13,228 nucleotides of DNA from an uncultured Bacilli bacterium (GCA_947625315.1 CANQOE010000016.1:1-13228); one strand, 5' to 3'; shown: positions 1 through 6,791, counted from the stretch's first letter. Numbers and translations: made by a program. Notes: a model not told the origin generated them from the letters alone.

Positions 1-21
1 TAAATACAACACCTTATATCT

Positions 22-50
22 ATTATATCAAATTTTCTTTGCGAAAAAAA
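22..50 (-). promoter_or_regulatory. possible divergent promoter, minus strand
   Basis: Read on the minus strand, positions 27 to 22 give TATAAT preceded by TGA, an extended -10 of the type used elsewhere in this window. The -35 position is only a T run, so the match is weak there. If real, it would serve a gene lying off the left edge, divergent from the 140-aa gene. Nothing else was found in bases 1-90. Confidence 0.3.
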
Positions 51-93
51 TCTTATTTATTTTACTCTTTTTAACTGAAAAATTAACACCAAT

Positions 94-122
94 TTGACAA
101 ATATTTAAAATTATGGTATAAT
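94..122 (+). promoter_or_regulatory. sigma-A type promoter with extended -10
   Basis: TTGACA at 94-99, a 17-base spacer and TATAAT at 117-122, with TGG just before the -10 (extended -10). Both hexamers match consensus exactly. It lies 33 bases upstream of the 140-aa gene, which has a GGGGG ribosome binding site at 141-145. Confidence 0.85.
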
Positions 123-154
123 TAGAGCGTAATTCAATAAGGGGGTTATATATA

Positions 155-577
155 ATGAAAGGATATGTATTAGATTATATTAACGAAAATGAATTTCGAA
201 AATTAGAAAGAGCTTTAAAGAAGTATAATATGTTAGCTTATAAAAGATTAAGCTTTAACTATTATCCTAAAATGCGTAATGGAGAATTTGTTGGGGAATT
301 AATAAGTACTAATAAAAAAGAACAAACTGAAAAATATGAATTAAAATTACCTAGTGATAAAATGTTTGCCGCGGTTCATGGCGAAATCAAATTATATTAT
401 ACTGTATATAAAAAAGAAAAAACCGTTATGTTAGATACTATTACGCCAACAGATATTTTACTAGAAGGCCATATGAGTGAATTAACTACTTATAAAGGAA
501 TAATGATATCTAAAGCTAATGCCGAAAAAGATAAATTTAAAATTGATTTATTAAGTATGTTACAAAATAATAAGTAA
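155..577 (+). CDS. uncharacterised 140-aa protein
   Basis: I do not recognise this protein. It is 140 aa, starts at ATG after the Shine-Dalgarno run GGGGG at 141-145, and follows a consensus promoter. It is rich in Lys, Glu and Tyr, with no signal peptide, no membrane segment and no cysteine. The alternating hydrophobic pattern around residues 55-105 suggests beta strands in a small soluble cytoplasmic protein. Codon use matches the core genes nearby. It is monocistronic: its own promoter in front and a terminator whose stem includes the stop codon behind. Intact regulatory signals argue that it is a real expressed gene. No function can be proposed from the sequence alone. Confidence 0.8.
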   Translation: MKGYVLDYINENEFRKLERALKKYNMLAYKRLSFNYYPKMRNGEFVGELISTNKKEQTEKYELKLPSDKMFAAVHGEIKLYYTVYKKEKTVMLDTITPTDILLEGHMSELTTYKGIMISKANAEKDKFKIDLLSMLQNNK

Positions 578-589
578 CATACTTTTTTT
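553..589 (+). terminator. intrinsic terminator overlapping the end of the 140-aa gene
   Basis: Perfect inverted repeat AAGTATGTTAC (553-563) / GTAACATACTT (574-584), loop of 10 bases, running into a T tract to 589. The TAA stop of the 140-aa gene (575-577) lies inside the right arm, so the stem is partly coding. Confidence 0.85.
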
Positions 590-592
590 AAA

Positions 593-621
593 TAGACAAA
601 TAAGAAATCTAGTGTTAAAAT
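593..621 (+). promoter_or_regulatory. promoter of the 275-aa gene
   Basis: TAGACA at 593-598, a 17-base spacer, and TAAAAT at 616-621 preceded by TGT (extended -10). It sits just after the terminator of the previous gene and 20 bases before the ATG at 641. Confidence 0.6.
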
Positions 622-640
622 ATTGAATTAGGTGAAGGTT

Positions 641-1468
641 ATGTTAAAAAAATATAAGTTTAAAAGGGATTTAGTAGAGTATGATGTTATTTTAGATAAT
701 AATAGTTTTATTATGGATAAGGCTGATTTAAAATTTTTAATATATTCCTTAGTTTATATGTATAGGGGATTAACAACCTTTGCTTTAAAAGAAATAAAAG
801 AAAATGCTAAATATGTTTATAGTTTACCTAATTTAGATTTCAAAATAGTTTTAGATAATATTAATAATCAAGTATATATAAATTATCAAAATATTGATTA
901 TTTGTTTTCTTATTTAATTTTAAAAGAAGGAGATTTAACTTTAGAATTAAATAAGATTACCTTTTTTAAAGAAAATAAAAAAATTACAGAAGTATTATTA
1001 GCTCATGAAGTTTTATTTATAATAGATTTCAATAAGGGGCAAAAAATAGAAAGTTTAAAAGTTCCGATGAATGTTAAAGAATGTTTAGCTCCTAATTATT
1101 TTATGGATATTGATGAATTTAGTGATTTAAATTTATTAAATGAATTTTATAAAATTAAGATTAAACCTTTACAAACTAAAAGAGAATATTATGAAAAAGA
1201 AGTTGTGTTAGAAATTGAAGAAAAGTATAGATATATTTCCCAAAAAGAAGAAGTTTCTTTAAAGGGTGGTAAATGTCAAAAATATAAAGCGCTTCTTAAA
1301 AGTTTAAGTAGTGATATGACTTTAGAATTTTTAAAAACAAAATATCAAAAAGCCCAAGTTTTAATTAGTAATTTAACGAGTGAAGATTGGAATTTTAATA
1401 AAAATATTATAAGATTAAGAAAAAAAGCTAATTATTGGTGTAATGATAAAATCATTAATTTTAAATAG
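641..1468 (+). CDS. uncharacterised 275-aa protein upstream of the suf operon
   Basis: I do not recognise this protein. I start it at ATG 641, which follows an AGGTGAAGG ribosome binding site (630-638); a GTG at 632 lies inside that site and is unlikely to be used. The protein is 275 aa, ends in TAG, and is very rich in Lys, Ile, Leu, Asn and Tyr. I see no signal peptide, clear membrane helix or catalytic motif. The C-terminal part (residues about 180-275) is strongly basic and charged and could bind nucleic acid or a partner protein, but that is a guess. It lies 48 bases before sufC and shares an almost identical ribosome binding site. A separate extended -10 sits in between, so it may be transcribed both with suf and apart from it. 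It does not resemble SufB, SufE, SufA or an Rrf2 regulator. Confidence 0.8.
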   Translation: MLKKYKFKRDLVEYDVILDNNSFIMDKADLKFLIYSLVYMYRGLTTFALKEIKENAKYVYSLPNLDFKIVLDNINNQVYINYQNIDYLFSYLILKEGDLTLELNKITFFKENKKITEVLLAHEVLFIIDFNKGQKIESLKVPMNVKECLAPNYFMDIDEFSDLNLLNEFYKIKIKPLQTKREYYEKEVVLEIEEKYRYISQKEEVSLKGGKCQKYKALLKSLSSDMTLEFLKTKYQKAQVLISNLTSEDWNFNKNIIRLRKKANYWCNDKIINFK

Positions 1469-1488
1469 TAGTAAAAATATTAAATATG

Positions 1489-1497
1489 TGGTAAAAT
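1489..1497 (+). promoter_or_regulatory. extended -10 element upstream of sufC
   Basis: TGG followed by TAAAAT (1492-1497), 20 bases before the sufC ATG. The -35 position (1469-1474) has no good hexamer, so this would depend on the extended -10. It could start suf transcription independently of the 275-aa gene. Confidence 0.45.
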
Positions 1498-1516
1498 TAA
1501 AAAGCAGGTGAAGATT

Positions 1517-2269
1517 ATGTTAAAAATAAATAACCTTGAAGTTAAAGTTGATACTAAAACAATTTTACAGAACTTTAACTTAACTATTAATGATGGGGAA
1601 ATACATGTTTTAATGGGGCCTAATGGGACCGGAAAAAGTACCATATGTAAAGCTTTATTACACCATTTTGATTATAAAATAACTAAGGGTAATATTATCT
1701 TTAATGATTTAGATATTACCAATAAAGATACAAGTGAAATAGCTTCTTTGGGAATATTTTTAATTAGTCAAAATCCGATGGAAATAGAAGGAGTTAGCAA
1801 TTCCGAATTAATTAGATTAGCTTATAATAAACAAACAAATGAGCAAGTTGATATATTTGAATTAAATACGAAATTAAAAGATATTGCCCAAACTTTAAAA
1901 GTAGATAAACAATTTGTGCATCGCGATATTAATTATAATATGAGTGGTGGCGAAAAAAAGAAAAATGAGTTAATGCAATTATTGATGTTAAAACCAAAAT
2001 TTATTATTTTAGATGAAATAGATTCGGGTTTAGATATCGATGCTTTAAAATTAGTGGGTCAAGTATTAAATAATTATTATGAAGAATATAAACCAATGAT
2101 GTTAATTATTACTCATCATTTAGATTTTTTAAATAATTTTAAGGATTATAAGGTATCCATTATAAAGAATGGAACAATTATTAAGAATGGTTCAAAATCT
2201 TTAGCTAAATTAATTGAAAAAGAAGGTTTTGAGGCAAATACAATTAGTGGGTTTGAGAAAAATGAATAA
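1517..2269 (+). CDS. sufC: SufC, Fe-S cluster assembly ATPase
   Basis: ABC-type ATPase of the SUF iron-sulfur assembly scaffold, a soluble cytoplasmic protein that partners SufB/SufD rather than a transporter. I start it at ATG 1517 after AGGTGAA (1506-1512), giving 250 aa, the usual SufC length; a GTG at 1508 lies within the ribosome binding site. Visible motifs: Walker A GPNGTGKST (residues 34-42), ABC signature MSGGEKK (from 142), Walker B with D166-E167, and a switch histidine in THH (199-201). The Lys-rich signature stretch and the DEIDSGLD sequence are typical of SufC. It is the first gene of sufC-sufD-sufS-sufU and overlaps sufD by 8 bases, suggesting coupled translation. Family assignment is very secure. 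Confidence 0.96.
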   Translation: MLKINNLEVKVDTKTILQNFNLTINDGEIHVLMGPNGTGKSTICKALLHHFDYKITKGNIIFNDLDITNKDTSEIASLGIFLISQNPMEIEGVSNSELIRLAYNKQTNEQVDIFELNTKLKDIAQTLKVDKQFVHRDINYNMSGGEKKKNELMQLLMLKPKFIILDEIDSGLDIDALKLVGQVLNNYYEEYKPMMLIITHHLDFLNNFKDYKVSIIKNGTIIKNGSKSLAKLIEKEGFEANTISGFEKNE

Positions 2270-2912
2270 ACTAATATTGGGAGAGAAAAAAGAAGTTAAT
2301 CAAGGTACTTATGAAGTTACCAATTTAATAGATAGTTTAACTATTAAAGAAGATGTTAAGTTATATGCTTTTAATCAAGTTAGTAATGAATATTTTAATT
2401 TAGATAAGAAAAGTAATTTATATTATGAAAAGATTGATTATTTAGATAAAGATATCGAATTAAACTTTATTTTAGATAATAATAGTACTTTAGATATGCG
2501 TTATTTAATAGTAAATCAAGGAGATAATAAAGTTACTTTAAATATTAAATGTTTAGGAAATAATAATCATATTAATTTAAGTATTCGGGTAATTAATAAA
2601 GAAGCTAGTAAAATTAATTTAGAAATAAATGGGCATATATTAGCTAATACATATGATAATGTTTTAATAGAAGATGCTAAAGGTTTAACTAATGGGCAAG
2701 ATGTCATTAAGATATGTCCTAATATTTATGCCGATACTTCTGAAGTTGAAGCTAACCATTTAGTTACCGTCGGTTCCTATAATCCCGAAGAATTATTTTA
2801 TTTGATGAGTAAGGGAATAAATAAAGAAGAAGCCCAAAAACTTTTACTTAAAAGCTTTGTTAAAAGTATATTTAATTATTATAAAGATAGGGAGGTGATA
2901 AACTTTGAATAG
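2262..2912 (+). CDS. sufD: short SufD-like Fe-S scaffold protein
   Basis: SufB/SufD-family scaffold component. I start it at ATG 2262, overlapping the sufC stop; an upstream in-frame TTG (2214) lies inside sufC and lacks a convincing ribosome binding site. That gives 216 aa, about half of a usual SufD (roughly 400-450 aa). The diagnostic C-terminal block is present: a conserved His in EANHLVTVGSYNPEELFYLM followed by a SKGI/EEA helix that in the family contacts SufC. Before it comes a run of short beta-strand stretches (about residues 65-150) typical of the SUF beta-helix. The N-terminal helical domain of normal SufD is missing. The gene overlaps sufS by 8 bases. No sufB lies in the window, so this protein may serve as the only SufB/D-type partner of SufC, or sufB may be elsewhere. 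Reading frame and codon use look healthy, so it is not an obvious pseudogene. Confidence 0.82.
   Translation: MNKLILGEKKEVNQGTYEVTNLIDSLTIKEDVKLYAFNQVSNEYFNLDKKSNLYYEKIDYLDKDIELNFILDNNSTLDMRYLIVNQGDNKVTLNIKCLGNNNHINLSIRVINKEASKINLEINGHILANTYDNVLIEDAKGLTNGQDVIKICPNIYADTSEVEANHLVTVGSYNPEELFYLMSKGINKEEAQKLLLKSFVKSIFNYYKDREVINFE
2891..2899 (+). promoter_or_regulatory. ribosome binding site that fixes the TTG start of sufS
   Basis: GGAGGTGAT is a near-perfect anti-Shine-Dalgarno match placed 5 bases before TTG 2905. It lies inside the end of sufD and supports a TTG start for sufS. Confidence 0.85.
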
Positions 2913-4101
2913 AGAAGATTTTCCTTTATTAAAACAAGATATAATTTATTTTGATAATAGTGCAACAAGTCTAAAACCAAAGGTTGTAATAGATGCTATA
3001 AATGATTATTATACTAATTATCCCGCGAATGCCCATCGGGGAGATTATGATTTATCTTATAAAGTTGATCAAGCTTATGAAAATACTAGGGAATTAGTAA
3101 AAGAATTTATTAATGCGCGTTATTTAGAAGAAATTGTATTTACAAGTGGAACAACACAAGGTTTAAATATGATTGTTAAGGGTTTTTTTAAAGAATATTT
3201 AGAAGAAGATGATGAAGTATTAATTACAAAAGCCGAACATGCTTCTAATGTTTTACCTTGGTTTAAGTTAGTTGAAGACTTAAATATTAAAGTAAATTAT
3301 ATTCCTCTAGATTCCAATTATTATTTAACGATGGATAATTTAAAAAAAGTGGTTAATGAACATACGAAAGTTATTAGTATTGCCGGGATTACTAATGTTA
3401 TTGGGGATGAGCGTCCTATTAAAGAAATATGTGAATATGCTCATCAACATAATATTTTTGTGGTTTTAGATGCTGCCCAAATGGCTCCTCATAAAAAAAT
3501 TGATGTTCAAGATTTAGATGTTGATTTTTTAGCTTTTTCGGCTCATAAAATGTTGGGACCAACTGGGGTTGGGGTTTTATATGGCAAAAAAGAATTATTA
3601 GAACATTTAATTCCTTTAGAATTTGGAGGGGGAATGAATGAATCTTTTGATAATCCAAATGAAGTTTATTTAAAACCTTTACCTTTAAGATTAGAAGCGG
3701 GTACCCAAAATATCGCAGGAGTTATTGGCTTTGGTGCCGCGATTAAATATCTAAATAATATTGGTTTAGATAAAATCCATAATCATGAACTTATGTTGCG
3801 CAAGTATTTAATCGATAAACTTTTAAAAATTAAACATATCGATATAATTAATTTGGAAAGTGATTCGGGAATTGTCGCTTTTAATGTCAATAAAGTATTT
3901 TCTCAAGATGTTGCTTATTACTTAAATAAATATAATATTTGTGTAAGGGCAGGTAATCATTGTGCCAAGATTTTAAAAAATGCAGTTGGAGTAACTAATA
4001 CAGTAAGAGTAAGTTTATATTTTTATAATACTACGGAAGAAATCGATAGTTTAGTCGAATTATTGAGTAATTATGATAAAATATTAAGTGAGATGGTTTA
4101 A
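2905..4101 (+). CDS. sufS: SufS, group II cysteine desulfurase
   Basis: PLP-dependent cysteine desulfurase that takes sulfur from L-cysteine and passes it as persulfide to SufU. It is 398 aa, within the usual length. The start is TTG 2905, fixed by an ideal ribosome binding site. Visible family marks: the N-terminal YFDNSATSLKP, AHRGDYDLSY, EHASNVLPW, the DAAQMAPH segment with the PLP-pairing Asp, the Schiff-base lysine in SAHKMLGPTG (K215), and the active-site cysteine in RAGNHCA (C353). The short loop around that cysteine and its RAGxHCA context fit the SUF-type (group II) enzymes rather than IscS/NifS. It directly abuts sufU, its usual acceptor partner in Bacillota. Confidence 0.97.
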   Translation: MNREDFPLLKQDIIYFDNSATSLKPKVVIDAINDYYTNYPANAHRGDYDLSYKVDQAYENTRELVKEFINARYLEEIVFTSGTTQGLNMIVKGFFKEYLEEDDEVLITKAEHASNVLPWFKLVEDLNIKVNYIPLDSNYYLTMDNLKKVVNEHTKVISIAGITNVIGDERPIKEICEYAHQHNIFVVLDAAQMAPHKKIDVQDLDVDFLAFSAHKMLGPTGVGVLYGKKELLEHLIPLEFGGGMNESFDNPNEVYLKPLPLRLEAGTQNIAGVIGFGAAIKYLNNIGLDKIHNHELMLRKYLIDKLLKIKHIDIINLESDSGIVAFNVNKVFSQDVAYYLNKYNICVRAGNHCAKILKNAVGVTNTVRVSLYFYNTTEEIDSLVELLSNYDKILSEMV

Positions 4102-4518
4102 ATGGATAGAGAATTAAAACGGGAAATTATTATGGAACATTATATGCATCCGAAAAATCGCAAGAGAGCTAGTGATGATTATGAGAAAGTAAATACGGCA
4201 AATTCTTCTTGTATAGATAATATCGATATTTATATTAAGTTTGATAATAATGTAATTAAAGATATAACCTTTGAAGGAGAAGCTTGTGCTATATCTATTT
4301 CTTCTACTTCCATAATGATTAAAAACTTAATTGGTAAAACTAAAGAAGAAGCTTTAGAATATATTAATGAATTTGAAAAAATGGTAGAAGGTCAAGAATA
4401 TAATGTTGATTTATTAAAAGAGGGTAATGTTTATGATGATATATATAAGCAGGGTAATCGCAAAACTTGTGCTACTCTCCCTTATCGGGGATTAAAAAAA
4501 GCTATAATGGATAATTAA
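4102..4518 (+). CDS. sufU: SufU, zinc-dependent sulfur transfer protein
   Basis: SufU-type sulfurtransferase that accepts persulfide from SufS through zinc-ligand exchange. It is 138 aa, starts at ATG immediately after the sufS stop and has the four zinc-site residues expected of SufU: C37, D39, C62 and C123. The residues between C62 and C123 include the extra segment that separates SufU from IscU. One oddity: the usual Cys-Gly-Asp reads Cys-Ile-Asp here. The motifs FEGEACAIS and RKTCATLPY are otherwise standard. It is the last gene of the operon; a strong terminator is embedded in its last codons. In many Bacillota sufB comes next, but here transcription stops. Confidence 0.94.
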   Translation: MDRELKREIIMEHYMHPKNRKRASDDYEKVNTANSSCIDNIDIYIKFDNNVIKDITFEGEACAISISSTSIMIKNLIGKTKEEALEYINEFEKMVEGQEYNVDLLKEGNVYDDIYKQGNRKTCATLPYRGLKKAIMDN

Positions 4519-4535
4519 TCTTATAGCTTTTTTTT
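4494..4535 (+). terminator. strong intrinsic terminator of the suf operon
   Basis: AAAAAAAGCTATAA (4494-4507) pairs perfectly with TTATAGCTTTTTTT (4521-4534) around a 13-base loop. The sufU stop codon (4516-4518) lies in the loop. The A run before and T run after the GC-containing core would also allow some function on the other strand, but no minus-strand gene is present. Confidence 0.92.
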
Positions 4536-4636
4536 AAACAGTTTTAACTTTTCAAAATATTGTTTTTATCTTTATTTTAATTGTTAAAGAAATTATCTAT
4601 TACAAAGTAAATTTTTCTACTTTTTTTTCTTTATTA

Positions 4637-4665
4637 TTGAACAAATATTAAAAAAGTGGTAGTAT
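4637..4665 (+). promoter_or_regulatory. promoter of lepB
   Basis: TTGAAC at 4637-4642, a 17-base spacer, TAGTAT at 4660-4665 preceded by TGG (extended -10). The lepB ATG follows 23 bases later, with GGTGAA at 4678-4683 as ribosome binding site. The rest of the 4536-4688 gap is AT-rich with no other visible signal. Confidence 0.6.
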
Positions 4666-4688
4666 TATATTAGGTTTGGTGAATAAAT

Positions 4689-5177
4689 ATGAAATTTATA
4701 AAGAGTTTACTTCCTTATATTACAATTATTATTGTCGTAGTTTTAATTAGAACTTTTATTATTACTCCGGTTAGAGTAGATGGTTCTAGTATGTATCCTA
4801 CTTTAAATGGTGGAGAAATTATGATTTTAAATAAATTGGGGAAAATAAATCGTTTAGATATTGTGGTTGTTAAAACCGAAAGTGAAGATAATATTATTAA
4901 AAGAGTAATAGGTATGCCTGGTGAAACTGTTGAATTAAAAGATGAAAAAATATATATTAATGATGAAGAATTTGAAGATACTTATGGTTTTGGAACAACT
5001 TATAATACTAATAGTATGCCTAAAGTTTTATTAAAAGATGATGAATACTTTGTTATGGGAGATAATCGAGAAGTATCTTTAGATAGTAGGGTATTAGGAC
5101 CTATTAATAAAAAAGATATAAAAGGTACTACTTCTTTAGTAATTTTTCCTTTTAAAAGCTTTGGAATAAAGAAATAA
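4689..5177 (+). CDS. lepB: LepB, type I signal peptidase
   Basis: Membrane-anchored serine protease that removes signal peptides from exported proteins. It is 162 aa, short but normal for the Gram-positive SipS type. There is one N-terminal membrane segment (about residues 8-25) with the catalytic domain outside. The nucleophile is S34 in DGSSMYPTL, the general base K71 in IIKRVIGMPGE, and the C-terminal box GDNREVSLDSR is complete. The gene is monocistronic, with promoter in front and terminator behind. In B. subtilis-like genomes a signal peptidase gene lies beside rbgA and rnhB; here those two genes follow only after the 4.7-kb accessory block. Confidence 0.96.
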   Translation: MKFIKSLLPYITIIIVVVLIRTFIITPVRVDGSSMYPTLNGGEIMILNKLGKINRLDIVVVKTESEDNIIKRVIGMPGETVELKDEKIYINDEEFEDTYGFGTTYNTNSMPKVLLKDDEYFVMGDNREVSLDSRVLGPINKKDIKGTTSLVIFPFKSFGIKK

Positions 5178-5184
5178 ATAAGAG

Positions 5185-5212
5185 AAACTGTTAAATTTTT
5201 AGCAGTTTTTTT
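5185..5212 (+). terminator. intrinsic terminator of lepB
   Basis: AAACTGTTA (5185-5193) pairs with TAGCAGTTT (5200-5208), with one G-U pair and a 6-base loop, followed by a T run to 5212. It begins 8 bases after the lepB stop. Confidence 0.85.
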
Positions 5213-5240
5213 AAATTACAAAATAATACCAATTGGATAT

Positions 5241-5269
5241 TTGCTAATAATGTTTTTTTGTGATATGAT
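5241..5269 (+). promoter_or_regulatory. orphan promoter after lepB
   Basis: TTGCTA (5241-5246), 17-base spacer, TATGAT (5264-5269) preceded by TGA (extended -10). No intact gene follows within 260 bases. It may be the original promoter of the rbgA operon, now cut off by the accessory block, or it may drive the dinD remnant. Confidence 0.55.
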
Positions 5270-5295
5270 AGATGTAGCCAAGAATGATTAATACT

Positions 5296-5347
5296 ATGGG
5301 GGATTTATTGGTAAATACGAAAGCAGGTGTTAATTTTGAATAATTAA
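5296..5347 (+). other. severed gene start: RBS and TTG followed by a stop
   Basis: AAGCAGGTG (5321-5329) copies the ribosome binding site of sufC (AAGCAGGTG) and is followed at 5336 by TTG AAT AAT TAA. An overlapping ATG-started reading frame of 15 codons runs from 5296 to 5343. Neither is likely to be a functional gene. I read this as the 5' end of a former gene cut two codons after its start; by position that gene could be the ancestral rbgA. The rest of the 5213-5535 gap holds the orphan promoter, the dyad at 5456-5476 and otherwise AT-rich sequence with no other visible signal. Confidence 0.35.
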
Positions 5348-5455
5348 TTAAAATACATAAGAAATATTTAGGATAAAGCAAAGATTCATTTATATTTTTA
5401 AACTGGAATGTTTAAGATGCAAATGAAAACGTTACAAAGAAAAAATTATATATAT

Positions 5456-5476
5456 TATGTTCCATTTTGGAACATA
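5456..5476. promoter_or_regulatory. perfect dyad (possible operator) upstream of dinD
   Basis: Arms TATGTTCCA (5456-5464) and TGGAACATA (5468-5476) pair perfectly across a 3-base TTT spacer. There is no T tract after it, so it is not a terminator. A possible -10 (TATTAT, 5453-5458, with TTACAA 15 bases upstream) overlaps its left edge, as expected of a repressor site. The half-sites point the opposite way from the Gram-positive LexA box (GAAC-N4-GTTC), so SOS control is not shown. Confidence 0.5.
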
Positions 5477-5535
5477 CTGCTGAAGATGAGAAAATTTTGT
5501 AAAACAAAAATTTACCAATTTTAGGAAGGATTTTT

Positions 5536-6414
5536 ATGGTAAATAAACAAAATAATCAAATAATAAAGGAAAATTTTAATAATACTTATAGTACTTTTGA
5601 AAGTATAAAGCATTTAGATGAATATGGATATGAATATTGGTATGCTAGGTAATTACAAAAAGCATTAGATTATAAAGAGTGGCGAAATTTTAGAATAGTG
5701 ATGGATAAAGCAATAATATCTTGTGAAAATAGTAATTTTAAGGTATTGGATCATTTTGTTGAAGTCAACAAAATGATAGAATTAGGAAAAGCTGCGAAAA
5801 GAAAGATTCTTGAATATAAACTATCTAGGTATGAATGTTATTTAATAATGCAAAATGCTAATCCAAGTAAAGAAGTTGTTGCTTTGGGCCAAACTTATTT
5901 TGCTATTCAAACTAGAAAACAAGAAATTAAGGAACAAGAATATGATTCACTATCAGATGATGAAAAAAGATTTTATCAAAGAAAATTGACTAAACAAGGT
6001 AATTATACTCTTCAAAAAGTTGCAGCCTCTGCGGGTGTTAAAAATATGGCAGAATTTCATAATGCTGGTTATAAAGGATTATATAATGGAGAAACTGCTA
6101 ATGATATTGCTAAAAGAAAAAATATACGTTATAGAGAAGATATATTAGATAATATGAATGAAGATGAATTAGTAGCTAATTTATTTAGAATAAATCAAAC
6201 TAAGCAAAGATTAATTAAAGATAATGTTCAAGGAGAAAATAATGCCAAAGCTGTTCATTATGAAGTTGGTCAAAAAGTTAGAAAAGCTAGTCAAGATATT
6301 GGGGGAATGTTGCCTGAAGAAATGCCAACACCTAAGAAAAGTTTAAAAGAGCTAGAAAAAGAAAATAAAAACTTAGAAAATAATGTTAAAGTAAAATTTA
6401 CGGAATTAAAATAA
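5536..6414 (+). pseudogene. dinD: dinD-like gene with one nonsense codon
   Basis: Homologue of DNA damage-inducible protein D, including a BRO-N-like N-terminal part. ATG 5536 follows AGGAAGG (5523-5529). Codon 39 is TAA (5650-5652) where the family context YWYAR-x-LQKAL expects Glu, so GAA to TAA is the likely change. Beyond it the frame is open to 6414, for 292 codons in total. The downstream part carries the family's strongest blocks: HFVEVNKMIELGKAAKR, ALGQTYFAIQTRKQE, FHNAGYKGLYNG, NLFRINQTKQRL and GGMLPEEMPTPKKS. A restart at GTG 5698 or ATG 5701 could make about 237 aa lacking the first 54 residues, but no good ribosome binding site precedes them. The lesion is recent-looking because the rest is intact. 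The role of DinD is poorly known; E. coli DinD inhibits RecA strand exchange. Confidence 0.85.
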
Positions 6415-6440
6415 TTTAGAGAATTATAAAAATGAATAAA

Positions 6441-6534
6441 TATTTAAAGAAAAAATTTATTGATGGGAGATGAGGTAATGAATAAATTAGAAAAACAAAA
6501 TAATTTATTAATATATAAAGGTAAAAATGGTAAT
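6441..6534 (+). repeat. direct repeat copy 1: rhuM leader and first 19 codons
   Basis: Covers the leader, ribosome binding site and codons 1-19 of the rhuM remnant. The coding part (6478-6534) matches 7747-7803 at 52 of 57 bases, and the leaders (TTTAAAGAAAAA... GGGAGATGAGGTA) are also alike. Similarity stops sharply after codon 19. Confidence 0.85.
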
Positions 6535-6765
6535 ATAGTTGTTGATGCATTTTATAATGATAAAACTTTATGACTTACCCAGAAAGGAATGGCTAAAGTT
6601 TTTGATTGCTCTATAGATAATATTTCTTTATATTTAAAAAATATTTTTAAAGACAATGAACTTGATGAAAAGGCAGTTGTCGAGAATTCCTTGGTAACTG
6701 ATTCAGATGGAAAAAATTACAAAACTAAAATATATAATCTTGATGCTGTTATTGCCGTATCTTAA
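6478..6765 (+). pseudogene. rhuM: RhuM-family N-terminal fragment, degenerate
   Basis: N-terminal third of a RhuM/virulence-RhuM family protein (Fic/DOC-associated or stand-alone; function poorly known). ATG 6478 follows GGGAGATGAG (6466-6475). The family start is clear: NNLLIYKGKNGNIVVDAF, then YNDKTL-x-LTQKGMAKVF, where the x position is TGA (6571-6573) in place of the conserved Trp codon TGG. The frame then continues through FDCSIDNISLYLKNIF and SDGKNYKTKIYNLDAVIAV, stopping at TAA 6763, just where the family continues with SYRVNSKRGTQFR. So there is at least one nonsense codon and loss of the rest. A C-terminal piece of the same family appears at 7371. Confidence 0.85.
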
Positions 6766-6791
6766 AGAAAATGAAAAGGGAGTAGAAATTA

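Noticed and set aside
3419..3658. 79-aa reading frame on the minus strand inside sufS
   Set aside because: It lies wholly within a certain gene on the other strand, has no ribosome binding site and reads as an AT-biased shadow.
5456..5476. LexA/SOS box before dinD
   Set aside because: The half-sites are GTTCC...GGAAC, the inverse of GAAC-N4-GTTC, and the spacing differs.
5650..5652. TAA read as glutamate
   Set aside because: TAA ends most of the core genes here, so recoding is not plausible; the repeated pattern fits mutation bias.
6571..6573. TGA read as tryptophan (code 4)
   Set aside because: Core genes use TGG for every conserved Trp, and rnhB ends in TGA with the next gene overlapping it. 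The TGA in the rhuM remnant is better explained as damage.
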